Part shown: positions 32,827 through 40,600 of the stretch, in pieces
How positions within the stretch are numbered: position 1 is the stretch's first letter
Layout: the number at the start of each line of letters is the position of its first letter
Source of the DNA: Candidatus Methanomethylicus mesodigestus
GTDB lineage: Archaea; Thermoproteota; Methanomethylicia; Methanomethylicales; Methanomethylicaceae
Length of the DNA stretch: 41,971 bases
Direction of reading: 5' to 3'
NCBI GenBank assembly: GCA_001717005.1
Contig: MAGS01000088.1
Location: 11,321 to 53,291 of the forward strand
Notes under the pieces: generated by a model
Told to the model about the DNA's origin: nothing
Database searches by the model: none
The model's input: the letters and a program-made list of their open reading frames with translations, nothing else
Made by a program: the position numbers and the translations under genes

Positions 32827-35268
32827 TTACCTCACAAGCTCCGCGCCGGCGTCCCCGACGGCGCACTCCAGCTCCGCAAGGTGCAGCGTCTGCTTTATCA
32901 GCCACTCGTTCTCCCTGCAGGCCCTCACCGCCTCCTCGCTGCCCCATACCCTGCCGAGCCTCACCTCCGCCGAGAGCGCGACCTTCATATCGACCTTCTT
33001 TGCCCTGAGCGCCGCCAGCGCCTTGACGACGTGCTCCCCCGCCTGCCCGTCCGCGGCGGTCCTGCCCTCGACCGAGGGCCACTGCGCGGCGTGGACCGAT
33101 ATGGCCCCCTCGCCCTCCATGCAGACCTTCTGGTATATCTCCTCCGTTATGTGCGGGCATATCGGCGCGAAGAGCCTTATGAACGTCCATATGACCTTGT
33201 AGAGCGTCGCCTTCGCCGCCATGCTGCTCTCCGGGGTCCTCGGGCTGTAGAGCCGCGGCTTGGCCGCCTCTATGTACTGGTCGCAGAAGTCGTGCCAGTA
33301 GAACCGCTGAAGCAGGTCGACCGCGATGTGGAACTGGTAGCAATCCATCGCCTCGGTCACCTTGGCGGTGGTCTCGTCCAGCCTGGAGAGGATCCACCTG
33401 TCGATGTCCTCCAGCTCCTCGTCCCTCACACGGTAGGACTTCTCGTCGAAGAACCCCTCCACGAAGCGCGCGGAGGACCAGACCTTCTGCAGGAATCCCT
33501 TGCCGTACTTGACCGGCTCCCACTTGAACGGGAAGTCCGACCCCAGCGTCAGCGACAGCAGCGCCTGGCGTATCGCGTCGGCGCCATACTCGTTGATTCC
33601 CTGCTCCGGGACTATCACGTTTCCCTTCGACTTGGACATCCTCGATCCGTCCGGCCCGAGTATGTGCCCGTTTATGAGCGCCCCCTTGAACGGCGCCTGC
33701 CCCGTCAGCAGGTGGCACCTGAGCGTCGTGTAGTACATCCAAGTCCTGATTATGTCGTGGCCCTGCTGCCTCAGGTCTGCCGGGTATGCCCTCTTGAACC
33801 TCTCCTTGTCCGTGAAGTAGCCCGTAGCGATGAGCGGGGTTATGCTCGAGTCGACCCAGCAGTCGCAGACGTCGGTCGTCCCGGCTATCTCCGAGCCACC
33901 GCACTTGGGGCACCTGTCGACCGGCGGCCTGCTCTCGGAGGTGTCCACCGGCAGGTCCCCCTCCCTTGGGGGTATGATCTCGTTGCACGACTTGCAGTGC
34001 CAGAACGGTACCGGCGTGCCGAAGACGCGCTGCCTCGAGATGAGCCAGTCCCACTCGATGCTGTTGATCCAGTCGTCGAGCCTGGGGCTCATGAACTTTG
34101 GAGTCCACCTCATCTGGGCGTTGTCCGAGAGCATCATCTCCCGGAACTCCTTGGACCTGATGAACCACTGGTCCTTAACGAGGAACTCGATCGGGGTCAT
34201 GCAGTCCGCCCGCTCGTTGTGGGTCAGGACGTTGTGGACGAGGTCCTCCACCTTGGAGACCAGGCCTGCTGCCTGCAGGTCCTTCACGACCTCCTCCCGC
34301 GCCATCGCGGCCTTCATGCCTGTATACTTCCCGGCGTTCGCCATCCTCCCGTACTCGTCGACCGCCCTCGTGATCGGCAGCTTGTACGTCTGCTGCCACT
34401 TGATGTCCTGCTCGTCGCCGTAGGTGCAGATCATTACCGCGCCGGTGCCGAACGCCATGTCGACCGCCTCGTCCGCCAGTACCCTGACCTTGTTGGCGAA
34501 TGCCGGAACGACGACCTCCTTGCCGACGAGCGCGGAGTACCTGCCGTCTTGCGGGCTGACCGCGATTGCCTGGCAGGCGTTCAGCAGTTCTGGCCTGGTC
34601 GTCGCGACGTCGACGCTGCCGCTCCCGTCCGCCGTGATGAACTTGACATGGTACAGCTTGCCCTTCTTCTGGACGTAGCCGAGCTCGGCCTGCGCTAGGG
34701 CCGTCCCGCACTTGGGGCACCACTGGACCGGGAACTCCTTCTTGTAGATGAGCCCCTTCGCGAACATCGTCAGGAGCGTCCCTTGGACCGCCTTCCAGTA
34801 GCTCCTGTCCATGGTCCTGAACTCCAGCTGCTCCCAGTCCGGCCTGTAGCCGAGCCTTATCATCGTCCCCTTCATGCTCTTGATCATGTTGCCGGTCCAC
34901 TCGGTGCACTTGTCCCTGAAGAGCTTCCTGTCCGTCCTCGGGACCTTCCACTTGAACTGGACCTTCAGCTCGGTCGGCAGCCCTTGGCAGTCCCACCCCT
35001 GGGGGAGAATGACGTCGTATCCCCTCATCCTCTTGTAGCGGGCGAGGGTGTCGTTTATCGAGTTCCAGTAGGCGTGGCCCATGTGGAGCTCGCCGGACGT
35101 GAATGGCGGCGGCGTGTCTATCGTGAACACGGGCTTGCCGTCGTTCTTGAACCTGTAAACGGGATAGAACTCCTCAGTAAGCCAGCTCTGCTGCCACTTC
35201 TCCTCCACCGCGCGGGGAGAGTAGTTCTTCTCCATCTTCCTCAAAGCGTCCGCCGAATCTGCTGCCAA
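32827..35268 (-). CDS. valS: Valyl-tRNA synthetase
   Basis: Class Ia enzyme attaching valine to tRNA-Val. The HIGH motif is in PPPFTSGELHMGHAYWNS (residues ~54-71), the KMSKS motif in DGSRMSKSKGNVI (~535-547). The editing domain includes the TTRPELLNACQAIAV segment. Zinc-binding pairs WCPKC and CPKCG are present. Length (813) is typical for archaeal ValRS without the bacterial C-terminal coiled coil. The ORF track starts at GTG 35274, but the ribosome site ggagga is only one base from that codon and 7 bases from the TTG at 35268, so TTG 35268 is preferred. Confidence 0.94.
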   Translation of the reverse strand: MAADSADALRKMEKNYSPRAVEEKWQQSWLTEEFYPVYRFKNDGKPVFTIDTPPPFTSGELHMGHAYWNSINDTLARYKRMRGYDVILPQGWDCQGLPTELKVQFKWKVPRTDRKLFRDKCTEWTGNMIKSMKGTMIRLGYRPDWEQLEFRTMDRSYWKAVQGTLLTMFAKGLIYKKEFPVQWCPKCGTALAQAELGYVQKKGKLYHVKFITADGSGSVDVATTRPELLNACQAIAVSPQDGRYSALVGKEVVVPAFANKVRVLADEAVDMAFGTGAVMICTYGDEQDIKWQQTYKLPITRAVDEYGRMANAGKYTGMKAAMAREEVVKDLQAAGLVSKVEDLVHNVLTHNERADCMTPIEFLVKDQWFIRSKEFREMMLSDNAQMRWTPKFMSPRLDDWINSIEWDWLISRQRVFGTPVPFWHCKSCNEIIPPREGDLPVDTSESRPPVDRCPKCGGSEIAGTTDVCDCWVDSSITPLIATGYFTDKERFKRAYPADLRQQGHDIIRTWMYYTTLRCHLLTGQAPFKGALINGHILGPDGSRMSKSKGNVIVPEQGINEYGADAIRQALLSLTLGSDFPFKWEPVKYGKGFLQKVWSSARFVEGFFDEKSYRVRDEELEDIDRWILSRLDETTAKVTEAMDCYQFHIAVDLLQRFYWHDFCDQYIEAAKPRLYSPRTPESSMAAKATLYKVIWTFIRLFAPICPHITEEIYQKVCMEGEGAISVHAAQWPSVEGRTAADGQAGEHVVKALAALRAKKVDMKVALSAEVRLGRVWGSEEAVRACRENEWLIKQTLHLAELECAVGDAGAELVR

Positions 35269-35274
35269 GGCCAC

Positions 35275-35614
35275 TTCCTCCGAATGCTCTGCTTCATCAC
35301 CTTATCAGACTCGCTGATTAATAAAATCGGTGGGGTTGCCCACTCTCCCCGCCATTGGGCTGCCGGCAATCCCGGCGGCGGCCTCTCCCCCAACGCCGCG
35401 GCTTGGCCGCCTCAAGGATCCCCGCGGCGCAGGCGCCGATCTCTTGTGCCCTCCAGCGGCCGCAGAGGTGGACGGGGAGGACGCATCGCCATCCCCGGGC
35501 AGTTCAGGTGGCACCGTTTGTAATCGGGGCAATCCTCCGCTTCTATCCTGAAGATTCACGTGCAAAGTACCTTATTGCCTCTGTTTCAAACCATAACCTT
35601 TTTTAGTGGTCTAC
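35275..35614. other. Non-coding GC-rich gap between valS and ABC importer operon
   Basis: Near the valS end an AT-rich ttattaat (about 35315-35328) on the minus strand can be its promoter. The middle (35340-35540) has no gene with plausible codon use, but holds a hairpin GCTGCCGG-caatc-CCGGCGGC (35359-35379) and the 31-nt near-copy of an rpoA2 segment (35454-35484). The last 80 bases turn AT-rich and form the importer promoter. Confidence 0.5.
35454..35484 (+). repeat. 31-nt near-identical copy of an rpoA2 tail segment
   Basis: 30 of 31 bases are identical, in the same orientation, to 18307-18337 in the Lys/Ala-rich part of rpoA2. The flanks on both sides do not match. Confidence 0.6.
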
Positions 35615-35644
35615 AACCGTTATATCCCAAAAAATATAACGGTT
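35615..35644 (+). promoter_or_regulatory. Perfect inverted repeat over the TATA box of the ABC importer operon
   Basis: AACCGTTATAT, 8 bases (cccaaaaa), ATATAACGGTT: an 11-bp perfect palindrome ending 7 bases before the start codon. The left arm includes ttatatcc, which lies ~25-30 bases before the ATG and is the likely TATA box of a leaderless transcript. A dimeric repressor bound here would block TBP; metal-dependent repressors of the DtxR or Fur type are the natural candidates, by inference from the importer. Confidence 0.75.
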
Positions 35645-35651
35645 GATCTGT

Positions 35652-36665
35652 ATGAAGACTAGCACAATAATCGGCATATTGGTAATAGTGGTCGTGGTGA
35701 TCGCCGGCGGTTACGCGGTACAGCAGTACCTCTCTCTACCTGCGCCCGCCACGACAAGAACCATCGTCGACTCCACCGGAGCCAACGTCACGATCCCTGT
35801 GAACGTCACCCGCGTGGCGGCGCTCCGCTCAGGCATAGTCGAGATGATGGCCGTGCTTGGCGCCACGAACCTGCTCGTTGCCGTCGATGACTTCTCCGAT
35901 GCCGGGTCGTTCAACGCACTGATCGCCCCGGAGGTTCTCAACATCACCGTCCCCGTCTCGATGAAGACAATAAACCACGAGACGCTAATCTCCCTCAACC
36001 CTGACGTCGTGCTCGTCGGCGGATACGGTCGCCTGGCATGGGTGAACGAGGTGAAGAGCCTGAACCTGACCGTCGCCGTCACGCACTTCGAGGAGATAGG
36101 GAACTTCACGCGTGACCTGACGATAATCGGCCAGATCGTCAACAAGCAGGCCAGGGCGGCGGAGGTCTGCGGCCTCATCCAGGCAACGCTGGACAACACG
36201 ACCGCCAGGGTCGGGAACATCTCCCAAGGCGATATGGTGAATGTATACTTCGCCTCGCACGACGCCTACCACGTCTACGGCGGAACCACCTTCGAGGGCG
36301 CCCAGATCGTGACTGCCAACGGCATCAACGTCGCCACCGAGATAACCAGCTGGCTCCCGGCAATCTCCGCCGAGCAGCTCCTCGTCTGGAACCCTGACGT
36401 GATCTTCACCCTGAGCAGCTGCAACATAACCGCGATCCTGACCGACCCGCAGCTCCAGAGCGTCAACGCGGTCAAGAATGGCAGAGTCTATGCCATGCCC
36501 GAGGAAGGGTGGGATTACGGCTCGCTGAGGTCAATACTGGCGATAGAGTGGATGGCTTCCAAGATGTACCCTGCGCAGTTCTCTGGCGTCAACATGACCC
36601 AGGTGGCTGACAGCTTCTTCATGCAGGCATACGGCATCCACTACGGAGGGCCGGACCTCAATTGA
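35652..36665 (+). CDS. ABC importer substrate-binding protein (FepB/BtuF type)
   Basis: Extracytoplasmic binding protein of the iron-chelate/cobalamin class (periplasmic binding fold with two lobes joined by a long helix). A single N-terminal hydrophobic helix (residues ~5-24) anchors it; there is no lipobox Cys. The start of the fold, TRTIVDSTGANVTIPVNVTRVAAL, followed by LISLNPDVVLVGG and later AEQLLVWNPDVIFTL and NAVKNGRVYAMPEE, is characteristic. Many N-glycosylation sequons are present. Length (337) is usual. The permease and ATPase genes follow on the same strand. The substrate could be an iron chelate, cobalamin or another metal complex; the sequence does not decide. The ATG at 35652 is preferred over the TTG at 35643. 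Confidence 0.9.
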   Translation: MKTSTIIGILVIVVVVIAGGYAVQQYLSLPAPATTRTIVDSTGANVTIPVNVTRVAALRSGIVEMMAVLGATNLLVAVDDFSDAGSFNALIAPEVLNITVPVSMKTINHETLISLNPDVVLVGGYGRLAWVNEVKSLNLTVAVTHFEEIGNFTRDLTIIGQIVNKQARAAEVCGLIQATLDNTTARVGNISQGDMVNVYFASHDAYHVYGGTTFEGAQIVTANGINVATEITSWLPAISAEQLLVWNPDVIFTLSSCNITAILTDPQLQSVNAVKNGRVYAMPEEGWDYGSLRSILAIEWMASKMYPAQFSGVNMTQVADSFFMQAYGIHYGGPDLN

Positions 36666-36699
36666 GGCTGCCAGTCAGCATCCTGACTGGCGCTCAATC
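36661..36699 (+). other. Strong hairpin between binding-protein and permease genes
   Basis: GCCAGTCAG-catc-CTGACTGGC (36670-36691) is a perfect 9-bp stem, extended by an outer ATTGAG/CTCAAT pairing that includes the stop codon. It can protect the upstream message or attenuate the permease and ATPase, giving more binding protein. No U-tract follows. The remaining 160 bases to the permease are GC-rich and contain another hairpin, GGGGCC-aagcaa-GGCCCC. Confidence 0.6.
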
Positions 36700-36857
36700 C
36701 ATGAAATGGCAGCAGTGCCACGCTCCGTAGCGGGGCGGGCAGCCGCGCTGGCGCATCTCGGGGCCAAGCAAGGCCCCCCGGCGCGCCGCGGGGCACGGGC
36801 CTCGAATCGTCCCTGCCCCCTGCCATACCCATCTTGCGACCGAGGTAGACCGTCAAA

Positions 36858-37862
36858 ATGCGCAGCAATACCCGCAAGTACCGCCTGATGATACTACTCT
36901 GCATAGCAGTGACCTTCTTCGTCTTCATATTGTCCATCTCGATCGGGCGGTACTCCATCCCTTTCTGGACCGTCCTGCAGACGCTCACGCTGCAGGAGTC
37001 CGTTGACACCACCATTCGCAGCGTCATATTCGAGATACGCCTGCCGAGGATCATCGCTGCCATGCTCGTCGGCGCAGCGCTCTCAGTCTCGGGGGCCGCC
37101 TTCCAGGGGCTCTTCAAGAACCCGCTCGTCTCATCATACCACCTCGGCGTCTCTTCCGGGGCAGGCTTCGGCGCAGCGCTGGCAATACTGCTCGCGGCAG
37201 GCACCTTCGCGATTCAGCTCTACGCCTTCACCTTCGGCGCGCTCGCGGTGGCGGCAAGCTTCGGCCTGAGCCGGCTTGTCAAGGGTTCGTCGACGCTCAC
37301 CCTCGTCTTGGCGGGCATGGTCGTCAGCTCATTCTTCTCGGCGCTCATCTCCATACTCGAGTACGTCTCCAACCCGCTCGAGACGCTGCCGCTGATCGTC
37401 TTCTGGCTTATGGGGTCATTCAACGCGATCCGCATTCCTGACCTGATAAACATAACGCCTATCATACTTGTCGGCATTGCGGGGGTGATGCTGATCAGAT
37501 GGAGGATCAATATCCTCTCAATGGGCGAGGACGAGGCCCAGGCGCTGGGCATCGATCTGAAGAGGATAATCGGGATCCTCGTCTTCTGCTGCACCCTCTC
37601 GACCGCAGCCTCCGTCTGCATAGCGGGCGTCATCGGCTGGGTCGGCCTGGTCATCCCCCACATCGGTCGTATGTTCGTGGGGCCAGACTTCAAGAAGCTG
37701 ATACCCATGAGTGCCATCATAGGCGCCAACTACCTCCTGCTGATGGACGACATCGCCCGGACCCTTACGACGGGCGAGATCCCGATCGGCATCCTCACCT
37801 CGCTCGTGGGCACGCCGTTCTTCGCCGTTCTGTTATGGAGGAACAAGGTGGGATGGTCATGA
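36858..37862 (+). CDS. ABC importer permease (FecCD/BtuC family)
   Basis: Membrane channel of the type II importer. About ten hydrophobic segments are seen in 334 residues. Family landmarks are RLPRIIAAMLVGAALSVSGAAFQGLFKNPL (~residues 60-90), GVSSGAGFGAALAIL, the GEDEAQALGID loop that docks to the ATPase, and GVIGWVGLVIPHIGRMFVGPDFKKLIPMSAIIGA near the C-terminus. The stop overlaps the ATPase start codon in an ATGA. Confidence 0.94.
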   Translation: MRSNTRKYRLMILLCIAVTFFVFILSISIGRYSIPFWTVLQTLTLQESVDTTIRSVIFEIRLPRIIAAMLVGAALSVSGAAFQGLFKNPLVSSYHLGVSSGAGFGAALAILLAAGTFAIQLYAFTFGALAVAASFGLSRLVKGSSTLTLVLAGMVVSSFFSALISILEYVSNPLETLPLIVFWLMGSFNAIRIPDLINITPIILVGIAGVMLIRWRINILSMGEDEAQALGIDLKRIIGILVFCCTLSTAASVCIAGVIGWVGLVIPHIGRMFVGPDFKKLIPMSAIIGANYLLLMDDIARTLTTGEIPIGILTSLVGTPFFAVLLWRNKVGWS

Positions 37863-38665
37863 CCTTCGAGACAAGGGGCCTGTCGTTCGGCTACGCGAAG
37901 GACAGAACCATCTTCGAGAACATAGGCTTCTCGGTGGGCAAGGGGGAGATCTTCTGCATACTGGGGCCGAACGGCACGGGCAAGACCTCCCTCCTCAGGT
38001 GCCTGAGCGGCATATCCATGCCTCTGACCGGCTCGGTAACCATAGACGGGAAGGACCTCCACTCACTGAGCCGGGCCGAGGTCGCAAAGCGGCTGGGCTT
38101 CATGCCGCAGCTGCATTCCTCCATATTCCCATACACCGCGCTGGAGGTTGCGGTGATGGGCAGGTCCCCACACCTCGGCATCGCCGCGTCGCCCTCCGAG
38201 AGGGATTACGACTTGGCCTGGAAGAACCTGGAACTGCTGGGCATCTCATCGCTCGCCGAGAAGCCATACACGCGGATAAGCGGGGGCGAACGACAGATGG
38301 TGCTGCTGAGCATGCTCCTTACGCAGCAGCCCGACATAATGCTTCTGGACGAGCCGACCTCCCACCTCGACTTCGGCAACCAGGTCCGGCTGCTGGAACT
38401 CCTGAGGCGCTTCTCTAAGAAAGGGTTCTCCGTGGTCTTCACCACGCACTTCCCAAGCCACGCCTTTCAGCTCTCCTGCACGGTGGCGCTCATGAACAAG
38501 GGCACCTTCGAATCCGTCGGCCCTGCCGAGACGCAGCTCACCGAGGAGAACCTGAGACGCATATACGGCGTCGACCTGTGCGTGGAGTACGTCTCCAAGG
38601 CAAACTCGAGGACATGCGTCCCGATCATAAAGAACGACGATGGGCGCGGGGTCGGCGCGCGATGA
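37859..38665 (+). CDS. ABC importer ATP-binding protein (FepC/BtuD type)
   Basis: Cytoplasmic ATPase that drives uptake. Walker A GPNGTGKTS (~residues 37-45), Q loop FMPQLHS, signature ISGGERQM (~139-146), Walker B IMLLDEPTSHLD (~159-170) and H loop TTHFP are all intact. Length 268 is typical. The ORF track begins far upstream inside the permease; the ATG at 37859, overlapping the permease stop and preceded by aaggtggg, is the likely start. A short C-terminal tail (DDGRGVGAR) follows the core. Confidence 0.93.
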   Translation: MTFETRGLSFGYAKDRTIFENIGFSVGKGEIFCILGPNGTGKTSLLRCLSGISMPLTGSVTIDGKDLHSLSRAEVAKRLGFMPQLHSSIFPYTALEVAVMGRSPHLGIAASPSERDYDLAWKNLELLGISSLAEKPYTRISGGERQMVLLSMLLTQQPDIMLLDEPTSHLDFGNQVRLLELLRRFSKKGFSVVFTTHFPSHAFQLSCTVALMNKGTFESVGPAETQLTEENLRRIYGVDLCVEYVSKANSRTCVPIIKNDDGRGVGAR

Positions 38666-38786
38666 GCACCCTCATGCGACGCAACGCCCTGCATGCTGCC
38701 CCGCCCCGGACTGCAGGGCTAAGCGCGCCGGCGGCATACTGCCGCACGGCATCCCGACCGTTATCATTTCATGGTGGTTGGTAATC
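38666..38786. other. Gap before the methyltransferase gene with operator-like half site
   Basis: Contains a small hairpin (GCGGCA-tac-TGCCGC) and, at 38756-38764, ACCGTTATC, which repeats the left arm of the palindrome at 35615; a poor right arm (atggtggtt) follows. TATA-like cgttatcat lies ~25-30 bases before the ATG. Confidence 0.4.
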
Positions 38787-39626
38787 ATGGAAAATGTGAA
38801 TTGGCACGACGTATGGAACAAGATGATGAGCCAGTGCACCGAAGTGGCCCTCAAAGACACGGGCGGGCTCAAGGAATGGTCGCTCAGCAGCGCCCGGGAT
38901 TACTCGAAGGGCACCGATCCTGACTACATCGAGGCGACAATCTCCAAACTCGGGGTTGGCGCAGACGCCCGCGTTCTGGACATTGGATGCGGCCCCGGCA
39001 CGCTGGCGATCCCGCTGGCAAAGATTGTAAAGTCCGTGACGACGGTTGACATGTCCCCAAACATGCTAAAGGTCCTCCGGGAGAGGGCGTCCGCCGAGAA
39101 CCTCTCCAACATCGCCTGCGTCAACAAGCAATGGCGGGACGTCGTTGTGGGGTCCGACATAGACCGGTCATACGACGCAGTGGTGGCCTCCAACTCGTTC
39201 AGCCTGCTTGCCGCCAAGGAGACAAAGAGCGGCGACAGGACCTGCGTTGACTGGGACGTGATCGACGCCGTCAAGAAGATGAATGCCGTGGGGCGGAAGG
39301 TCTACGTCACTATGCCTCTGGGCGAGAGCGCCCCCTTTAGCATATACGATGTCATCGGCATCCCTTACCACCCCCCTCCAAACCACGTCATCACCTACAA
39401 CGTAATCTCAGAGACGGGCGTCCTGCCCGACATTGACCTGCTGCCATCGCATCACCGCGGTTCAAGCGATCCCAAGGCCGCCGTCAAAATGCTGGAATGG
39501 AAGCACAAGCTCACCGATGCACAGCGTGCCGCGCTCGCCGCGAAACTAGAATCGATCGCGAATCCGGAAAGGCAACCCATCCGTGTGTTTCTGCTCATCC
39601 ACTGGCGCAACAAAGTTTCATCCTGA
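38787..39626 (+). CDS. Class I SAM-dependent methyltransferase
   Basis: The Rossmann-fold SAM site is clear: VLDIGCGPGTLAIPLAK (~residues 58-74, motif I) and VTTVDMSPNMLKVLRERA (~78-95, motif II with the acidic residue binding the ribose). The C-terminal part contains YHPPPNHVITYNVI and a final LIHWRN. The substrate is unknown. Position directly after the metal-chelate importer, with a related regulatory half site, suggests a link to metal or corrinoid metabolism; small-molecule methyltransferases adjacent to such importers are common in methanogen-like archaea. The ATG at 38787 has a ggtggt ribosome site at ~9 bases; the longer ORF from 38640 overlaps the ATPase gene and is unlikely. Confidence 0.85.
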   Translation: MENVNWHDVWNKMMSQCTEVALKDTGGLKEWSLSSARDYSKGTDPDYIEATISKLGVGADARVLDIGCGPGTLAIPLAKIVKSVTTVDMSPNMLKVLRERASAENLSNIACVNKQWRDVVVGSDIDRSYDAVVASNSFSLLAAKETKSGDRTCVDWDVIDAVKKMNAVGRKVYVTMPLGESAPFSIYDVIGIPYHPPPNHVITYNVISETGVLPDIDLLPSHHRGSSDPKAAVKMLEWKHKLTDAQRAALAAKLESIANPERQPIRVFLLIHWRNKVSS

Positions 39627-39636
39627 ATGTGGCGAG

Positions 39637-39668
39637 CTACCCCCTTTCCCTTGGGGGTGCCTTCTTTC
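39637..39668 (+). terminator. Terminator after the methyltransferase gene
   Basis: ACCCCC-tttccctt-GGGGGT stem followed by a T-rich cttctttct. A second stem, GGCTTT-ctgtaatgaa-AAAGCC at 39687-39708, lies between the two convergent genes and can serve the opposite strand. Confidence 0.6.
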
Positions 39669-39750
39669 TAAGGCCCTGAGCGTTGCGGCTTTCTGTAATG
39701 AAAAAGCCTAGGCAAGGCTCCCCGCGATGGATGCCCCACCCGAGGCGCCG

Positions 39751-40110
39751 CTATGCCTTCGCCGCCTTCGCCCTGTCGTTGATCGCCTTGATCGCCCCAA
39801 GGGCGAACTCGGCATCCATCTTGTCGATCTGGTCCTCCATCGTCCTGCATCCCTTCTCCTTGAGCTCTGCAAGGACATCTTGGACCTTCTTGCCCCTCCT
39901 CTTCTCGACCTCCCTGATCTTTGCATTGAAGAATGCCTTGGAGAACCCCTCGGTCTCCTCATAGCAGCTCGGCATGGGCTCGCCCGCCGCCTCGCACATG
40001 CCTATCAGCGCCAGGCACGTGCCCGGGTCCCTCTCCGATGGGCACCTGTCCTCGCAGTGCGCCTTTGCGTACCTCAACACGCTGATGAGATCCCTCTTGT
40101 CAGTGTCCAC
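39751..40110 (-). CDS. Small cysteine-containing protein, unknown function
   Basis: A 119-residue soluble protein. The first half has five cysteines (C19, C23, C32, C39, C49: HCEDRC, GTCLALIGMC, PSCYEE) and a helical second half rich in Lys and Glu (AKIREVEKRRGKKVQDVLAELKEKG) with one more Cys. The spacing suggests a metal or cluster site but matches no family I recognise. The start is a GTG at 40110, preceded by ggtgagg and an AT-rich aaatttaatgg. Codon composition is like its neighbours, so it looks like a real gene. Confidence 0.68.
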   Translation of the reverse strand: MDTDKRDLISVLRYAKAHCEDRCPSERDPGTCLALIGMCEAAGEPMPSCYEETEGFSKAFFNAKIREVEKRRGKKVQDVLAELKEKGCRTMEDQIDKMDAEFALGAIKAINDRAKAAKA

Positions 40111-40441
40111 AAGCCCTCACCATTAAATTTGGCCTCCGTTGTGACTCTTCTGCATCGCTTTCGCTTCGCGAACTCGGCAAATTCATCATTGGCCGTGAAT
40201 TACTCTGCAATGGTGAGAGATAAGCTTTTTACAACTCGGCCGCCCTCGGCTGGGGCACGTACCCCCCGCTGCCGCCGAATCATCCGGCTCGGCAGCCCCC
40301 CGCCCGATGCCCTCGATCAGGTAACGTATGCTTATTGATGCTGCCCATTGCATGTTTATGCATGAGCAATAATGCCCGATGCCGCACAAGGGGAAAGCTT
40401 TATAGCGGCTTCGAAATTCGGTGAATACTGAGGTGTTACCG
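40111..40441. other. Gap with strong hairpins and a TATA box; possible small RNA
   Basis: A TATA-like aagctttttac at about 40222-40232 is followed by GGGG-cacgta-CCCC and then GCTGCC-GCCG-aatcatc-CGGC-tc-GGCAGC (40268-40296), a 10-bp stem with one 2-nt bulge. No protein frame is convincing. Near 40350 a TGCAT/ATGCA hairpin follows. A second TATA box (agctttatag, 40396-40405) belongs to the next small ORF. I see no match to RNase P or SRP RNA signatures. Confidence 0.35.
40396..40435 (+). promoter_or_regulatory. TATA box and Shine-Dalgarno of the 26-aa ORF
   Basis: agctttatag lies ~40 bases before the ATG at 40442, and gaggtg (40430-40435) is 6 bases before it, a perfect match to the archaeal anti-Shine-Dalgarno. 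Confidence 0.55.
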
Positions 40442-40522
40442 ATGGGAGGTCGCCAGAAGACAACTCTCCTCAGCCCAGTTCAGGAAGGGAGCAAGAAGAA
40501 GCCGTCCGCGGAGAAGCAGTAG
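40442..40522 (+). CDS. Small basic protein of 26 residues
   Basis: MGGRQKTTLLSPVQEGSKKK and six more residues. Both a TATA box and an ideally spaced gaggtg ribosome site precede it, which is stronger support than most ORFs of this size have. The MGG start with a Lys-rich tail recalls the beginning of ribosomal protein S25e, whose folded domain is missing here; this similarity is weak. It lies just upstream of the SPOUT methyltransferase and rpl3, and a small GCTCC-tt-GGAGC hairpin follows. Function unknown. Confidence 0.5.
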   Translation: MGGRQKTTLLSPVQEGSKKKPSAEKQ

Positions 40523-40600
40523 ACGGTCTGCGGATGCCGAATACACCCGCTCCTTGGAGCGGATCAACAAATTTCAAATTTATGAAGGTTTGAGTGAGTC

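Noticed and set aside
32551-34698. 715-aa ORF on the plus strand
   Set aside because: Shadow of valS and the DUF47 gene; Arg/Leu/Val/Pro-rich without any motif.
35330-35606. Short overlapping ORFs between valS and the importer
   Set aside because: No ribosome site, Pro/Arg-rich composition; treated as non-coding apart from the 31-nt repeat.
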